Source: Aquimarina sp. AU474 (GTDB lineage: Bacteria > Bacteroidota > Bacteroidia > Flavobacteriales > Flavobacteriaceae). From it: 64,000 nt of DNA. The stretch covers positions 1,240,001-1,304,000 of the forward strand of contig NZ_OMPE01000009.1 of assembly GCF_900312815.1 (NCBI RefSeq). The letters are read 5' to 3'. The position numbers were made by a program, and so were the translations under genes. Below the pieces are notes generated by a model, which did not search any database, was not told where the DNA came from, and worked only from the letters and a program-made list of their open reading frames with translations. This document shows positions 34,602 through 43,645 of this stretch, piece by piece (positions within the stretch are counted from its first letter, which is position 1; the number at the start of each line of letters is the position of its first letter).

Positions 34602-36869
34602 ATGAAACGCACAAATTACTTATATATAATTTTTTCTATAGTTTTACTTTGGTCCTGTATAAAAGAACCTAAAGAACAACTAAGTACTACAGATATAGAT
34701 GGGGCGTTATTTACTTCTTATGTAAACCCATTTATAGGTACTGATGGTCCTGGCAATACCTATCCTGGGGCAACATTGCCGTTCGGAATGGTGCAATTAA
34801 GTCCAGATATCGGAATTCCTGGTTGGGATCGTATTGCAGGGTATTATTATAAGGATTCTATAATTAGTGGTTTTTCGCACACACATCTTACGGGAACAGG
34901 AGCAGGAGATTTATATGATATTTTGGTAATGCCTACGAATAGTAAGTTTTCAGAAAAAATAAAAGAAAACAACTATAAGCCGTTTTCTAAATATAGTCAT
35001 GATAAAGAAGAGGCGTCTCCTGGATACTATACCGTTGATTTATTAGATTATGGTATTAAGGTAGAGCTTACTGCTACCAATAGAGTAGGAATACATAGGT
35101 ATACGTTTCCTAAAGATTCGGCTACCGCTATACATATTGATTTGGGATATGCCATTAATTGGGATAAACCAACAGATACTTTTATAGAAAAAGTTAATGA
35201 TTCTACCTTACAAGGATATCGCAAGTCGACAGGTTGGGCAAAAGACCAAAGGATTTATTTTGTAATGCAATTTTCTAAACCTTTTCAAAGCTATTCAGTG
35301 TATAAGGATAACAAAGTAGATACATTACCAGTGAAAGGTGAAAACACAAAAATTATAATTAATTATAAAACCTCTGATCAGGAACAAATTATTGTAAAAA
35401 CAGGACTTTCGACCGCAAATCTAGATGGAGCCCTTACCTCAATAATTCAGGAGACTAATGATTTTAATTTTGACTTTTATAAAGAAAAAGCTCAAGAAAG
35501 ATGGGAAAAAGAATTACAAAAAATTAAAATAATAACCCCAGATCAAAATAAAAGAAACGTATTCTATACAATGATGTACCAGTCAATGTTGGCTCCAACA
35601 TTATTAAGTGATCTTAACGGAAACTATAAAGGTGCAAATGATACTATTGCTCAGGCAATTGGATTTGATAGGTATGATACATTTTCTTTATGGGATACAT
35701 TTAGAGCTGCACATCCATTATATACGATCATACAACCCGAACGAGTTCCGGATATGATACAATCCTTATTAGCTCATTATAAAGAAACAAAAATATTACC
35801 TGTATGGTCTATGCAAGGAAATGAAACCAATATGATGATTGGGTATCATGCAGTGCCGGTTATTGTAGACGCGTATTTTAAGGGTTTCGAATTTGATGCC
35901 AAGCTGGCTTATAAGGCTTGTAAAGAAAGTGCAATGGTAAATGATAGGCAAATTGATGTGTATAAGAATTTAGGATACATCCCAGTAGATGAACATCATG
36001 AAAACTGGTCGGTTTCAAAAACTTTAGAATACGCCTATGATGATTGGTGTATAGCCATGTTTGCAAAAGATTTGGGGGAAGGTGAAGATTATATATATTT
36101 TATGAAACGGGCCGAAAACTGGAAAAACCTGTATAACGATAGGAGATCATGGATACAACCAAAAGATACTGAAGGAGATTTCATAGAACCTTTTATCCCT
36201 AAAGAATATACTCCATATTTCTGCGAAAGTAACGCATGGCAATATTATTGGTTCGTTCCTCAGGATATTGAAGGGTTAATTGAAAAAACAGGCGGTAAAG
36301 AACGATTTGCTCAAAAACTAGATTCAATGTTCTCTTATTATCCAGAAGCTAAAGATAAGTTACCAATATTTAGTACCGGAATGATGGGTCAGTATGCACA
36401 TGGTAATGAACCAAGCCATCATGTAACATTCTTATACAATTATGTTAATCAGCCGTCAAAAACACAAGAATTAACTCAGAAAATTTTAGACGAACAATAT
36501 AAAAATGAACCTAAAGGACATTGCGGTAATGAGGATTGCGGACAAATGTCATCTTGGTATATTTTTAGTTCGTTGGGATTATACCCTGTAAATCCTGCTC
36601 AAGGAGTATACTTTTTATCCTCGCCAATTTTTGAAAGTGCTTCTATACAACTGCCTGGAAACAAAGTTTTCACCATTAAGACTAAAAATCTTTCGAGAGA
36701 AAACAAATATATAGCCAATATTATACTTAATGGCCAACCGTTGCAGCAGTTATTTATAACACATAAAACAATTATGGATGGAGGGATGTTAGAATTTGAG
36801 ATGACCAATACACCAAATGATTCGATATTTAGAGATATGCGATTGCCCGAACTAAATAAAATATATTAA
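34602..36869 (+). CDS. GH92 alpha-mannosidase lipoprotein (copy 2)
   Basis: This 755-residue protein is taken to start at ATG 34602; a GTG at 34581 would add seven residues. It has a lipoprotein signal with Cys19 (LLWSCIKE). The GH92 core is clear: YVNPFIGTDGPGNTYPGATLPFGMVQLSPD (about 38-67), FSLWDTFRAAHP, FCESNAWQYYWFVPQD (general-acid Glu542), HGNEPSHH (His600, Glu603) and GNEDCGQMSSW. Copies 1 and 2 share the same +1 subsite motif and are the most alike of the four, so they may have related linkage preference, such as alpha-1,2. Its stop overlaps the start of the glycosylasparaginase gene (TAATG), implying coupled translation of two enzymes acting on the same glycoprotein. Confidence 0.93.
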   Translation: MKRTNYLYIIFSIVLLWSCIKEPKEQLSTTDIDGALFTSYVNPFIGTDGPGNTYPGATLPFGMVQLSPDIGIPGWDRIAGYYYKDSIISGFSHTHLTGTGAGDLYDILVMPTNSKFSEKIKENNYKPFSKYSHDKEEASPGYYTVDLLDYGIKVELTATNRVGIHRYTFPKDSATAIHIDLGYAINWDKPTDTFIEKVNDSTLQGYRKSTGWAKDQRIYFVMQFSKPFQSYSVYKDNKVDTLPVKGENTKIIINYKTSDQEQIIVKTGLSTANLDGALTSIIQETNDFNFDFYKEKAQERWEKELQKIKIITPDQNKRNVFYTMMYQSMLAPTLLSDLNGNYKGANDTIAQAIGFDRYDTFSLWDTFRAAHPLYTIIQPERVPDMIQSLLAHYKETKILPVWSMQGNETNMMIGYHAVPVIVDAYFKGFEFDAKLAYKACKESAMVNDRQIDVYKNLGYIPVDEHHENWSVSKTLEYAYDDWCIAMFAKDLGEGEDYIYFMKRAENWKNLYNDRRSWIQPKDTEGDFIEPFIPKEYTPYFCESNAWQYYWFVPQDIEGLIEKTGGKERFAQKLDSMFSYYPEAKDKLPIFSTGMMGQYAHGNEPSHHVTFLYNYVNQPSKTQELTQKILDEQYKNEPKGHCGNEDCGQMSSWYIFSSLGLYPVNPAQGVYFLSSPIFESASIQLPGNKVFTIKTKNLSRENKYIANIILNGQPLQQLFITHKTIMDGGMLEFEMTNTPNDSIFRDMRLPELNKIY

Positions 36870-37876
36870 TGATGATAAGAAATCATATATATCACTATTC
36901 GATTTTGATTCTAGTAGCAACCTTTTTAAGTTGTAATACCAAAGAAAAGATAAAAGAAGAACAAAGTGAAGAAAAGAAAGAAATTAAGAAGGTGATAAAA
37001 CCTGTTGTAATTTCTACTTGGAATCATGGAGTCCCTGCAAACGAAGAAGCTTGGAAAATATTAAGTGCAGGGGGTAAAGCATTGGATGCAGTAGAGCAAG
37101 GCGTACGAACTGCCGAATCTAACCCCAATGTACAAACTGTTGGACTAGGTGGCTTTCCTGACCGAGAAGGTAATGTAACTCTTGATGCATGTATTATGGA
37201 TCAAAATAGTAATTGTGGATCGGTATCATTTCTTCAACATATAAAACATCCTATTTCTGTAGCTCGAAAAGTGATGGAAGAAACTCCACACATTATGCTT
37301 ACTGGAGAAGGGGCTTTACAGTTTGCCTTAGAACAAGGATTTAAAAAAGAAGAATTACTTACTCCAGCTTCCAAAAAAGCGTATGACGAATGGTTACAGA
37401 AATCAAATTACAAACCCATTATTAATGTAGAGAACCATGATACGATAAGTATGTTAGCTCTTGATGAGGATGGCAATTTATCGGGTGCTTGTACAACAAG
37501 TGGTGCTGCCTGGAAAATGCACGGAAGAGTAGGAGATTCTCCAATAATTGGGGCAGGATTATTTCTTGATAATGAAGTAGGGGCTGCAGCTGCCACTGGA
37601 CTTGGTGAGGCAATTATTAGAACAGCAGGGAGCGCTATGGTTGTTGAATTGATGCGTCAAGGAAAATCCCCTTATGAGGCATGTAAAGAAGTGGTTGAAC
37701 GAATTTATAAAGTGCACAAAAGTCATGCTGATTTAGAGTATTTGCAAGTTGGATTTATTGCACTAAACAAAGATGGTGAGTATGGTTCTTATTGCTTGAG
37801 ACCAGGGTTTAATTTTGCCGTAAAAAATGCAGTTACTAATAATGAATTAGTAAATGCTGATTTTAAGATAAACTAG
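36869..37876 (+). CDS. N4-(beta-N-acetylglucosaminyl)-L-asparaginase (glycosylasparaginase) lipoprotein
   Basis: The 335-residue precursor belongs to the Ntn-hydrolase family. It has a lipoprotein signal (LVATFLSCNTKE, Cys22), then STWNHGVPANEEAWKIL near 49-65. Cleavage into two chains should occur before Thr192 in ENHDTISMLALD, the catalytic N-terminal Thr of the beta chain. Arg220 and DSP in HGRVGDSPIIGAG (218-230), TGLGEAI near 243 and the TTSGAAWKMHG segment complete the substrate site. The enzyme cleaves the GlcNAc-Asn bond when the Asn is free. Its presence is the strongest evidence that the locus targets N-glycosylated proteins. Start overlaps the GH92 copy 2 stop. Confidence 0.93.
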   Translation: MMIRNHIYHYSILILVATFLSCNTKEKIKEEQSEEKKEIKKVIKPVVISTWNHGVPANEEAWKILSAGGKALDAVEQGVRTAESNPNVQTVGLGGFPDREGNVTLDACIMDQNSNCGSVSFLQHIKHPISVARKVMEETPHIMLTGEGALQFALEQGFKKEELLTPASKKAYDEWLQKSNYKPIINVENHDTISMLALDEDGNLSGACTTSGAAWKMHGRVGDSPIIGAGLFLDNEVGAAAATGLGEAIIRTAGSAMVVELMRQGKSPYEACKEVVERIYKVHKSHADLEYLQVGFIALNKDGEYGSYCLRPGFNFAVKNAVTNNELVNADFKIN

Positions 37877-37909
37877 AAATTTGATTGTATAACCAAAAGA
37901 AATCAACAC

Positions 37910-40282
37910 ATGAAAAAGAGGCAAGCCATAGTGTACTTTTTGATTTTTTTTATTGCCGCCATTTTTATAAAATGGATGATCTCTAGTCCAAATGAGAAGT
38001 ATATAGTACTAGCAAAAAATGGAGATATAACCGTAAATACAGATCAGGCTGGACCTGAAGATGGATTAGAACAATCGATACCTAAGAAAATAAGTTATAG
38101 TTTTCATGTAAAACCTATTCTTTCGGATAAATGCTATACCTGTCATGGACCTGATGAAGAAACTAGAGAAAGCGGTCTTCGGTTTGATACAAAAGATGGT
38201 GCATATGTTGCATTAGGAGAAAACAAAAATCGTTATGCAGCTATTCCCGGAGATCTCGAAAATAGTGAAATGATAAAAAGGATTTATACGCAAGATCCGC
38301 ATAAACGAATGCCTCCAGAAAATTCAAATTTAACACTTAGTACATACGAAAAAGAAGTATTAAAAAAATGGATCGAGGAAGGAGCAAAATGGGATTCACA
38401 TTGGGCATTTAAAGTTCCTAAAAAACCGGTGGTGCCAGAGGTTTTAAATAAGAAATGGGTAAATAACGAAATTGATAATTTCATTCTAAGTCGATTGGAA
38501 AATGAAAAACTTCAGCCATCTTCAATAGCAAGTAAAGAAAAACTTATAAGACGCGTTTCTTTCGACTTAATTGGGTTGCCCCCAACAATAGCCGAAATCG
38601 ATAATTTTATCAAAGACAATTCTCCAGATGCTTTTGTCAAAGTAGTGGATAGATTACTAAGTAGTAAAGCATATGGAGAGCGTATGGCATTAGATTGGAT
38701 GGATGTATCAAGATACGCCGACACTCATGGGTATCAAGATGATTTGGAACGCACAATGTGGCCCTGGCGAGATTGGGTAATACATGCGTTTAATCAAAAT
38801 TTACCTTATGACGAATTTGTAAAATGGCAACTGGCCGGTGATCAAATTGATAATGCAAATTTAGAACAAATAGTAGCGTCAGGGTTTAATAGAAATCATA
38901 AGATTACTCAAGAAGGTGGTGTGATAGATGAAGAATACCGTGTAGAATATGTTATGGATAGAACTGGTACAACCGCAAAAGCTTTCATGGGACTCACTAT
39001 GGAGTGTGCCCGTTGTCATGATCATAAATACGATCCAATATCGCAAAAAGAATTCTATGGGATGTATAGTTTTTTCAATCAGTTGAATGAGAAAGGAAGA
39101 ATGGATTATGGTGAGATACCAGAGCCTTATATTACATTAAATAAAGATGTAATTGATTCTCAACTATCATTTATCAATATGCCGGATTCTATTGCTGAAG
39201 TAAAGTTAATGGTGATGAAAGATGAGAAAGGAATTCGTAAAAATCAATTATTAAATCGAGGCCTTTATGATGCTCCGGGAGAAGAAGTATCCTATACATT
39301 GCCCAAAAAAGTATTACCATTTTCTGATCAATATACAGAAGATAGGCTGGGATTAACGAAGTGGTTTTTTGATGATAATAATCCATTAACTTCAAGAGTA
39401 ATCGTTAATCGTTTATGGCAGCAAATGTTTGGTACCGGGATTGTTGCTACAGCAGATGATTTTGGTAATCAAGGAGCATTACCTACTCATCCCGAATTAT
39501 TAGATTGGTTATCTATTTCTTTTAAAGAAGAAGGATGGGATATAAAACGTTTGCTTAAAAAAATAGCATTATCTGCAACATATCAACAAAATTCTAAAAT
39601 AACACCAGAGTTACTAGAAAAAGATCCAGAAAACCAATTGTTAGCAAGAGGAGTAAGGAGTAAATTACCGGCCGAAGCAATTCGAGATAATGCGCTTGCT
39701 GCAAGTGGTTTATTAGTTCAAAAAATAGGAGGGCCAAGTGTGAAACCATATCAGCCACCTGGATTATGGGCAGAAACTACATCGGGGGTAGGTCTTACAG
39801 AATATGTTGCTGATAAAGGAGAAGGACTATATCGAAGAAGTCTTTATACCTTCTGGAAGCGTACAGTTCCGCCGCCATCAATGCTTACATTTGATGCCGC
39901 TTCAAGAGATTTTTGTACTGTGCAAAGGCAAAAAACAAGTACACCGCTTCAGGCATTAGTGCTCATGAATGATCCTCAGTTTGTAGAAGCAGCAAGAGTA
40001 ATGGCCATCCAGGTATTACAAAATGACGCTTCTAATGAAAAGCAAAAAATCGCAACTCTATTTAGGAAAATTACATCTAGAAACCCAGATGACATAGAGG
40101 TTAATAAATTACTAGAATATCTTGATGAACAAAGACAAGAGTTTAGTGAAAATGAAGTTACCGGTATCGCAGCGATAGATTCTGTAGAAGTTCTAGGAAA
40201 TATTTCACCAAAAGAACTTAAAGCATATACGGCTTTGGCAAGTCTACTATTCAATTTAGACGAAACTATTACTAAAAGTTAA
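37910..40282 (+). CDS. PSD1 family protein with PSCyt1, DUF1549 and DUF1553 domains, haem c motifs
   Basis: This is a 790-residue, membrane-anchored envelope protein with an N-terminal hydrophobic segment (about 8-24) and no lipobox. A planctomycete-type cytochrome c domain has CYTCHG (Cys75, Cys78, His79). DUF1549 (PSCyt2) follows (about 185-395), starting WVNNEIDNFILSRLENEKLQPSS and containing a second CxxCH motif, CARCH (Cys366, Cys369, His370), in MECARCHDHKYDP. DUF1553 (PSD1) spans about 475-740 and includes TSRVIVNRLWQQMFGTGIVATADDFG. The family is abundant in Planctomycetes, where it clusters with glycan genes; its activity is unknown. It heads the unusual five-gene block at 37910-45757. 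Two c-haem motifs suggest electron transfer, if they are loaded. Confidence 0.85.
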   Translation: MKKRQAIVYFLIFFIAAIFIKWMISSPNEKYIVLAKNGDITVNTDQAGPEDGLEQSIPKKISYSFHVKPILSDKCYTCHGPDEETRESGLRFDTKDGAYVALGENKNRYAAIPGDLENSEMIKRIYTQDPHKRMPPENSNLTLSTYEKEVLKKWIEEGAKWDSHWAFKVPKKPVVPEVLNKKWVNNEIDNFILSRLENEKLQPSSIASKEKLIRRVSFDLIGLPPTIAEIDNFIKDNSPDAFVKVVDRLLSSKAYGERMALDWMDVSRYADTHGYQDDLERTMWPWRDWVIHAFNQNLPYDEFVKWQLAGDQIDNANLEQIVASGFNRNHKITQEGGVIDEEYRVEYVMDRTGTTAKAFMGLTMECARCHDHKYDPISQKEFYGMYSFFNQLNEKGRMDYGEIPEPYITLNKDVIDSQLSFINMPDSIAEVKLMVMKDEKGIRKNQLLNRGLYDAPGEEVSYTLPKKVLPFSDQYTEDRLGLTKWFFDDNNPLTSRVIVNRLWQQMFGTGIVATADDFGNQGALPTHPELLDWLSISFKEEGWDIKRLLKKIALSATYQQNSKITPELLEKDPENQLLARGVRSKLPAEAIRDNALAASGLLVQKIGGPSVKPYQPPGLWAETTSGVGLTEYVADKGEGLYRRSLYTFWKRTVPPPSMLTFDAASRDFCTVQRQKTSTPLQALVLMNDPQFVEAARVMAIQVLQNDASNEKQKIATLFRKITSRNPDDIEVNKLLEYLDEQRQEFSENEVTGIAAIDSVEVLGNISPKELKAYTALASLLFNLDETITKS

Positions 40283-40287
40283 AGATT

Positions 40288-41760
40288 ATGAGTGAGTTAT
40301 TTAAACATTTCAACAATAATAATCGAAGACATTTTTTAAAGAAAGTTGGATTAGGGATAGGAGGGTTAGCTTTAGGATCTCTTGTTGATCCAACACAAAT
40401 GTTTAACTTTTCTAATACAGCAAAAGATTTAAACTTAGGCGCTAGTCCTTTACAGATGCCACATTTTGCACCAAAGGCAAAAAAAATAATTTACCTTTTT
40501 CAAAGTGGAGGACCTTCGCAATTAGATTTGTTTGATTACAAGCCAAAATTAACAGATATGAGAGGTCAGGATTTACCAGAATCGGTAAGAAAAGGTCAAA
40601 GATTAACTGGCATGACTTCTGGACAATCTAGTTTTCCTTTGGCAGATAGTAATTTTACATTTAAGCAATATGGAGAATCTAGAGCTTGGGTAAGTAGTCT
40701 TATGCCTTATGTTTCTAAGGTAGTTGATGAACTGTGCTTTATTAAATCAATGCAAACGGATGCTATAAATCATGACCCAGCTATTACATTTTTTCAAACG
40801 GGTTCTCAACAATCAGGTAGACCTAGTATGGGTTCATGGATGAGTTATGGTTTAGGTAGTTTAAATAATAATTTACCAGCTTTTTCGGTGTTACTAAGCC
40901 GAGGTACAGGTAGACCAAATGCGCAGCCATTATATTCAAAACTTTGGGGTAATGGTTTTTTAAGTTCTCTACATCAGGGAGTGCAATTTCGTTCTGGCAA
41001 AGATCCAGTTTTGTATTTAAAAGATCCAGATGGAATGTCTAGATTAGATCGAAGAAAAATGTTGGATTATCTAAGTGAATTAAACCATAAGCAAGAAACA
41101 GAATTTGGAGATCCAGAAATCAATAGTAGAATTGCGCAATATGAAATGGCCTATAGGATGCAAACTTCAGTACCCGAAACTATGAATATTGACGATGAGC
41201 CAGATCATATTTTTAGAATGTATGGCCCTGATTCACAAATACCAGGAACTTATGCTGCAAATTGTATATTGGCTAGAAGGTTGATAGAGAAAGATGTGCG
41301 GTTTGTTCAATTATATCATATGGGTTGGGATCAGCACGATAATCTTCCCACGCAAATAGAGAAACAAGCCAAAGATGTAGACCAGGCGTCTGCAGCACTA
41401 ATTTTGGATTTAAAACAACGTGGCTTACTAGAAGAAACCTTAGTTATTTGGGGTGGCGAGTTTGGTAGAACAAACTATAGTCAAGGAACGTTGACAGATA
41501 CAAATTATGGAAGGGATCATCATCCCAGAAGTTTTACAATTTTTATGGCCGGCGGTGGTGTAAAACCTGGATTTAATTATGGGGAGACTGATGAGTTAGG
41601 ATATAACGTAGTAAAGGATCCTGTACATATTCATGATTTTCAGGCTACCCTTATGCACCTTATGGGTATTGATCATACTAAGTTTACGTTTAAGCACCAA
41701 GGAAGAAGGTTTAGATTAACAGATGTGCATGGTCATGTCATTAAAGATCTTATTGCATAA
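40288..41760 (+). CDS. DUF1501 family protein with twin-arginine signal
   Basis: The 490-residue protein starts with MSELFKHFNNNNRRHFLKKV, a twin-arginine signal (RRHFLK) followed by a hydrophobic stretch GLGIGGLALGSL, so Tat export of a folded, perhaps metal-bound protein is likely. The mature part is a DUF1501 domain: IIYLFQSGGPSQLDLFDYKP (about 69-88), KSMQTDAINHDPAITFFQTGSQQSGRPSMGSWMSYGLG (about 152-189) and GGEFGRTNYSQG (about 388-399) are family hallmarks. DUF1501 is distantly related to alkaline-phosphatase/sulfatase-like folds. In Planctomycetes it typically sits immediately after a PSD1/DUF1553 gene, as here with a 5-bp gap. Activity is unknown. Confidence 0.85.
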   Translation: MSELFKHFNNNNRRHFLKKVGLGIGGLALGSLVDPTQMFNFSNTAKDLNLGASPLQMPHFAPKAKKIIYLFQSGGPSQLDLFDYKPKLTDMRGQDLPESVRKGQRLTGMTSGQSSFPLADSNFTFKQYGESRAWVSSLMPYVSKVVDELCFIKSMQTDAINHDPAITFFQTGSQQSGRPSMGSWMSYGLGSLNNNLPAFSVLLSRGTGRPNAQPLYSKLWGNGFLSSLHQGVQFRSGKDPVLYLKDPDGMSRLDRRKMLDYLSELNHKQETEFGDPEINSRIAQYEMAYRMQTSVPETMNIDDEPDHIFRMYGPDSQIPGTYAANCILARRLIEKDVRFVQLYHMGWDQHDNLPTQIEKQAKDVDQASAALILDLKQRGLLEETLVIWGGEFGRTNYSQGTLTDTNYGRDHHPRSFTIFMAGGGVKPGFNYGETDELGYNVVKDPVHIHDFQATLMHLMGIDHTKFTFKHQGRRFRLTDVHGHVIKDLIA

Positions 41761-41771
41761 TAAAAGGAATC

Positions 41772-42818
41772 ATGATGAATAGAAGAAATTTTCTCCATAA
41801 GTCAGCATGTATTTCGGCCGGAATACTCACATTACCTATGTATTCTGGAGCGTATGCTTTTGATACTCGTAAAGATTTGATTATAGGTCATAATTCTCAT
41901 CGATATAAGGTGGATATGAATTGGGGAAATTTGCACTCAAACAAAGTTCCTGTAAAGGATTGTCATGAAATTATTCAGGATTCTAAAGGGAGGATAGTAC
42001 TATTAACCAATCACGTAAAAAATAATATTATTATTTATGATAAATCAGGAAAATTACTCGACACATGGGGTACCACATACCCAGGAGCCCATGGTTTAAC
42101 ACTATCTGTCGAAAATGGAGAGGAGTTTTTATTCATAACAGATTATGATCGTCATCAAGTTATTAAAACCACAATTGATGGTAGAGAAGTGATGACCCTG
42201 GATTGCCCAGCAGATACGGGAAAATATAAAAATAAAGAAGAGTTTAAACCTACAGAAACCACTGTTTTAGAAAATGGCGATTTTTATGTAGCAGATGGCT
42301 ATGGGAATCAATTTATATTACACTATAATCATAAAGGAGAATTATTAAACATATTTGGAGGAAGAGGAACAGGAGAGAGCCAATTTTTGAATGCTCATGG
42401 TATCTGTTTTGATCAAAGAGACAAAGAAAACCCTGTTTTGTTAATCACTGCTAGAGAGCAAAATACTTTAAAAAGATTCTCCTTAGAAGGTGATTTTTTA
42501 TCTTCTATGGAAGTTCCGGGAGCTTTGATATGTAGACCTGTAATTCATGGTAATGAGATTTATTTTGCAGTTTTAAAATCTAAAGAAGCTACACATGATG
42601 ATTCTGGTTTTTTGCTGATTATGAATGAAAAGAATGAGGTAATTTCATGTCCTGGGGCAACAAAACCTATATATAAAGACAGTCAATTAACAGAGTTATA
42701 TCAAACAATAAAATTATTTCAGCACCCTCATGATGTGTGTGTGGATGAAGACGATAACATATATGTAGCTCAATGGAATTCTGGTCAAACATACCCTATA
42801 AAATTAACTAGGATATGA
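41772..42818 (+). CDS. NHL/6-bladed beta-propeller protein with twin-arginine signal
   Basis: The 348-residue protein opens MMNRRNFLHKSACISAGILTLP, a Tat-type signal with RRNFLHK. The mature protein is a beta-propeller: repeats such as KDCHEIIQDSKGRIVLLTNHVKNNIIIYDKSGKLLDTWG (about 55-95), TTVLENGDFYVADGYGNQFILHYNHKGELLNIFGGRGTGESQFLNAHGICFD (about 155-206) and QHPHDVCVDEDDNIYVAQWNSGQTYPIKL (about 316-345) fit NHL repeats. Related proteins are annotated as peptidylglycine amidating-like or 6-bladed propellers. It may be a scaffold or substrate-binding component of the block. Its stop overlaps the next start by 4 bp. Confidence 0.75.
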   Translation: MMNRRNFLHKSACISAGILTLPMYSGAYAFDTRKDLIIGHNSHRYKVDMNWGNLHSNKVPVKDCHEIIQDSKGRIVLLTNHVKNNIIIYDKSGKLLDTWGTTYPGAHGLTLSVENGEEFLFITDYDRHQVIKTTIDGREVMTLDCPADTGKYKNKEEFKPTETTVLENGDFYVADGYGNQFILHYNHKGELLNIFGGRGTGESQFLNAHGICFDQRDKENPVLLITAREQNTLKRFSLEGDFLSSMEVPGALICRPVIHGNEIYFAVLKSKEATHDDSGFLLIMNEKNEVISCPGATKPIYKDSQLTELYQTIKLFQHPHDVCVDEDDNIYVAQWNSGQTYPIKLTRI

Positions 42819-43642
42819 AAGCTTTAATAATCTTATGGTTTGCCGTTTTTTTTTATTCGTGTACTACAAATAAAAAAGGAAGTATAGTAACCAAGTCATT
42901 TTTGCAAACAAAAGAAGTGCAATTAGCTAATCCGAAGATTGAAGTAGATCATATGATTATAGATACTTCTTCACGAGTAGTTGCCTCATTGGGATTGGAT
43001 AATGTAGAGATATACTATACAATTGATGGAAATGAACCTACCAGGAAATCAAAAAAATATGAAGAAACTATTATAGTTTCGAAACCAGGAAAATATACCT
43101 TTAAAGCGTTTCATTCAGGTTTTATTCCTAGTGAAACAGAAACAGTAAGCTTTTATAAAAAAGGAATAAACGTTGATCATTTTTCTGTCATTTCTTCATT
43201 AGATAAAAAATATCCAGGTCAAGGTGAAAATACACTAATAAATCATCAAAAAGGGAGTTTGAATTTTAAAGATGGTCAATGGATAGGAGTCACAGAGCCT
43301 ATAGTAGCCGTAATTGATTTTAAAGATATGATATTTTTAGAATCATTAGACATAGGATATTTGGTAAACACCAGTGCGTGGATTTTTCCGATAGAAGAGG
43401 TTTTTATTAGTTTTTCAGAAGACGGAGTTAATTTTAAATCTATCGAGACTAATCAAATTCTTAAAGAACTAACTAAAGACACTACCAAGCTAGGGAATAT
43501 GCATATTTCTATTCAAAAAGAAATAAGGAAAATGCGAATTGAAATAACAAATACTAAATCAATTCCCGAATGGCACCAAGGTAAGAGTAATCCCGGGTGG
43601 CTTTTTATGGACGAATGGATTTTTAACACCAAAAATAATTAA
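42815..43642 (+). CDS. Lipoprotein with chitobiase-C-like and discoidin-like domains
   Basis: The 275-residue lipoprotein has its lipobox FYSC with Cys16. The first domain (about 40-112) has YYTIDGNEPTRKSKKYEETIIVSKPGKYTFKAFHSGF, the chitobiase/beta-hexosaminidase C-terminal-like (CHB_HEX_C_1) pattern. The second (about 120-273) has HQKGSLNFKDGQWIGVTEPIVAVIDFKD and ending IPEWHQGKSNPGWLFMDEW, an F5/8/discoidin-like carbohydrate-binding fold. No catalytic domain is present. The same two-domain unit recurs at the C terminus of the next gene (703 residues), so the two proteins probably share a glycan ligand or complex site. Overlaps the propeller gene by 4 bp and precedes the next gene by 3 bp. 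Confidence 0.75.
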   Translation: MKALIILWFAVFFYSCTTNKKGSIVTKSFLQTKEVQLANPKIEVDHMIIDTSSRVVASLGLDNVEIYYTIDGNEPTRKSKKYEETIIVSKPGKYTFKAFHSGFIPSETETVSFYKKGINVDHFSVISSLDKKYPGQGENTLINHQKGSLNFKDGQWIGVTEPIVAVIDFKDMIFLESLDIGYLVNTSAWIFPIEEVFISFSEDGVNFKSIETNQILKELTKDTTKLGNMHISIQKEIRKMRIEITNTKSIPEWHQGKSNPGWLFMDEWIFNTKNN

Positions 43643-43645
43643 GAT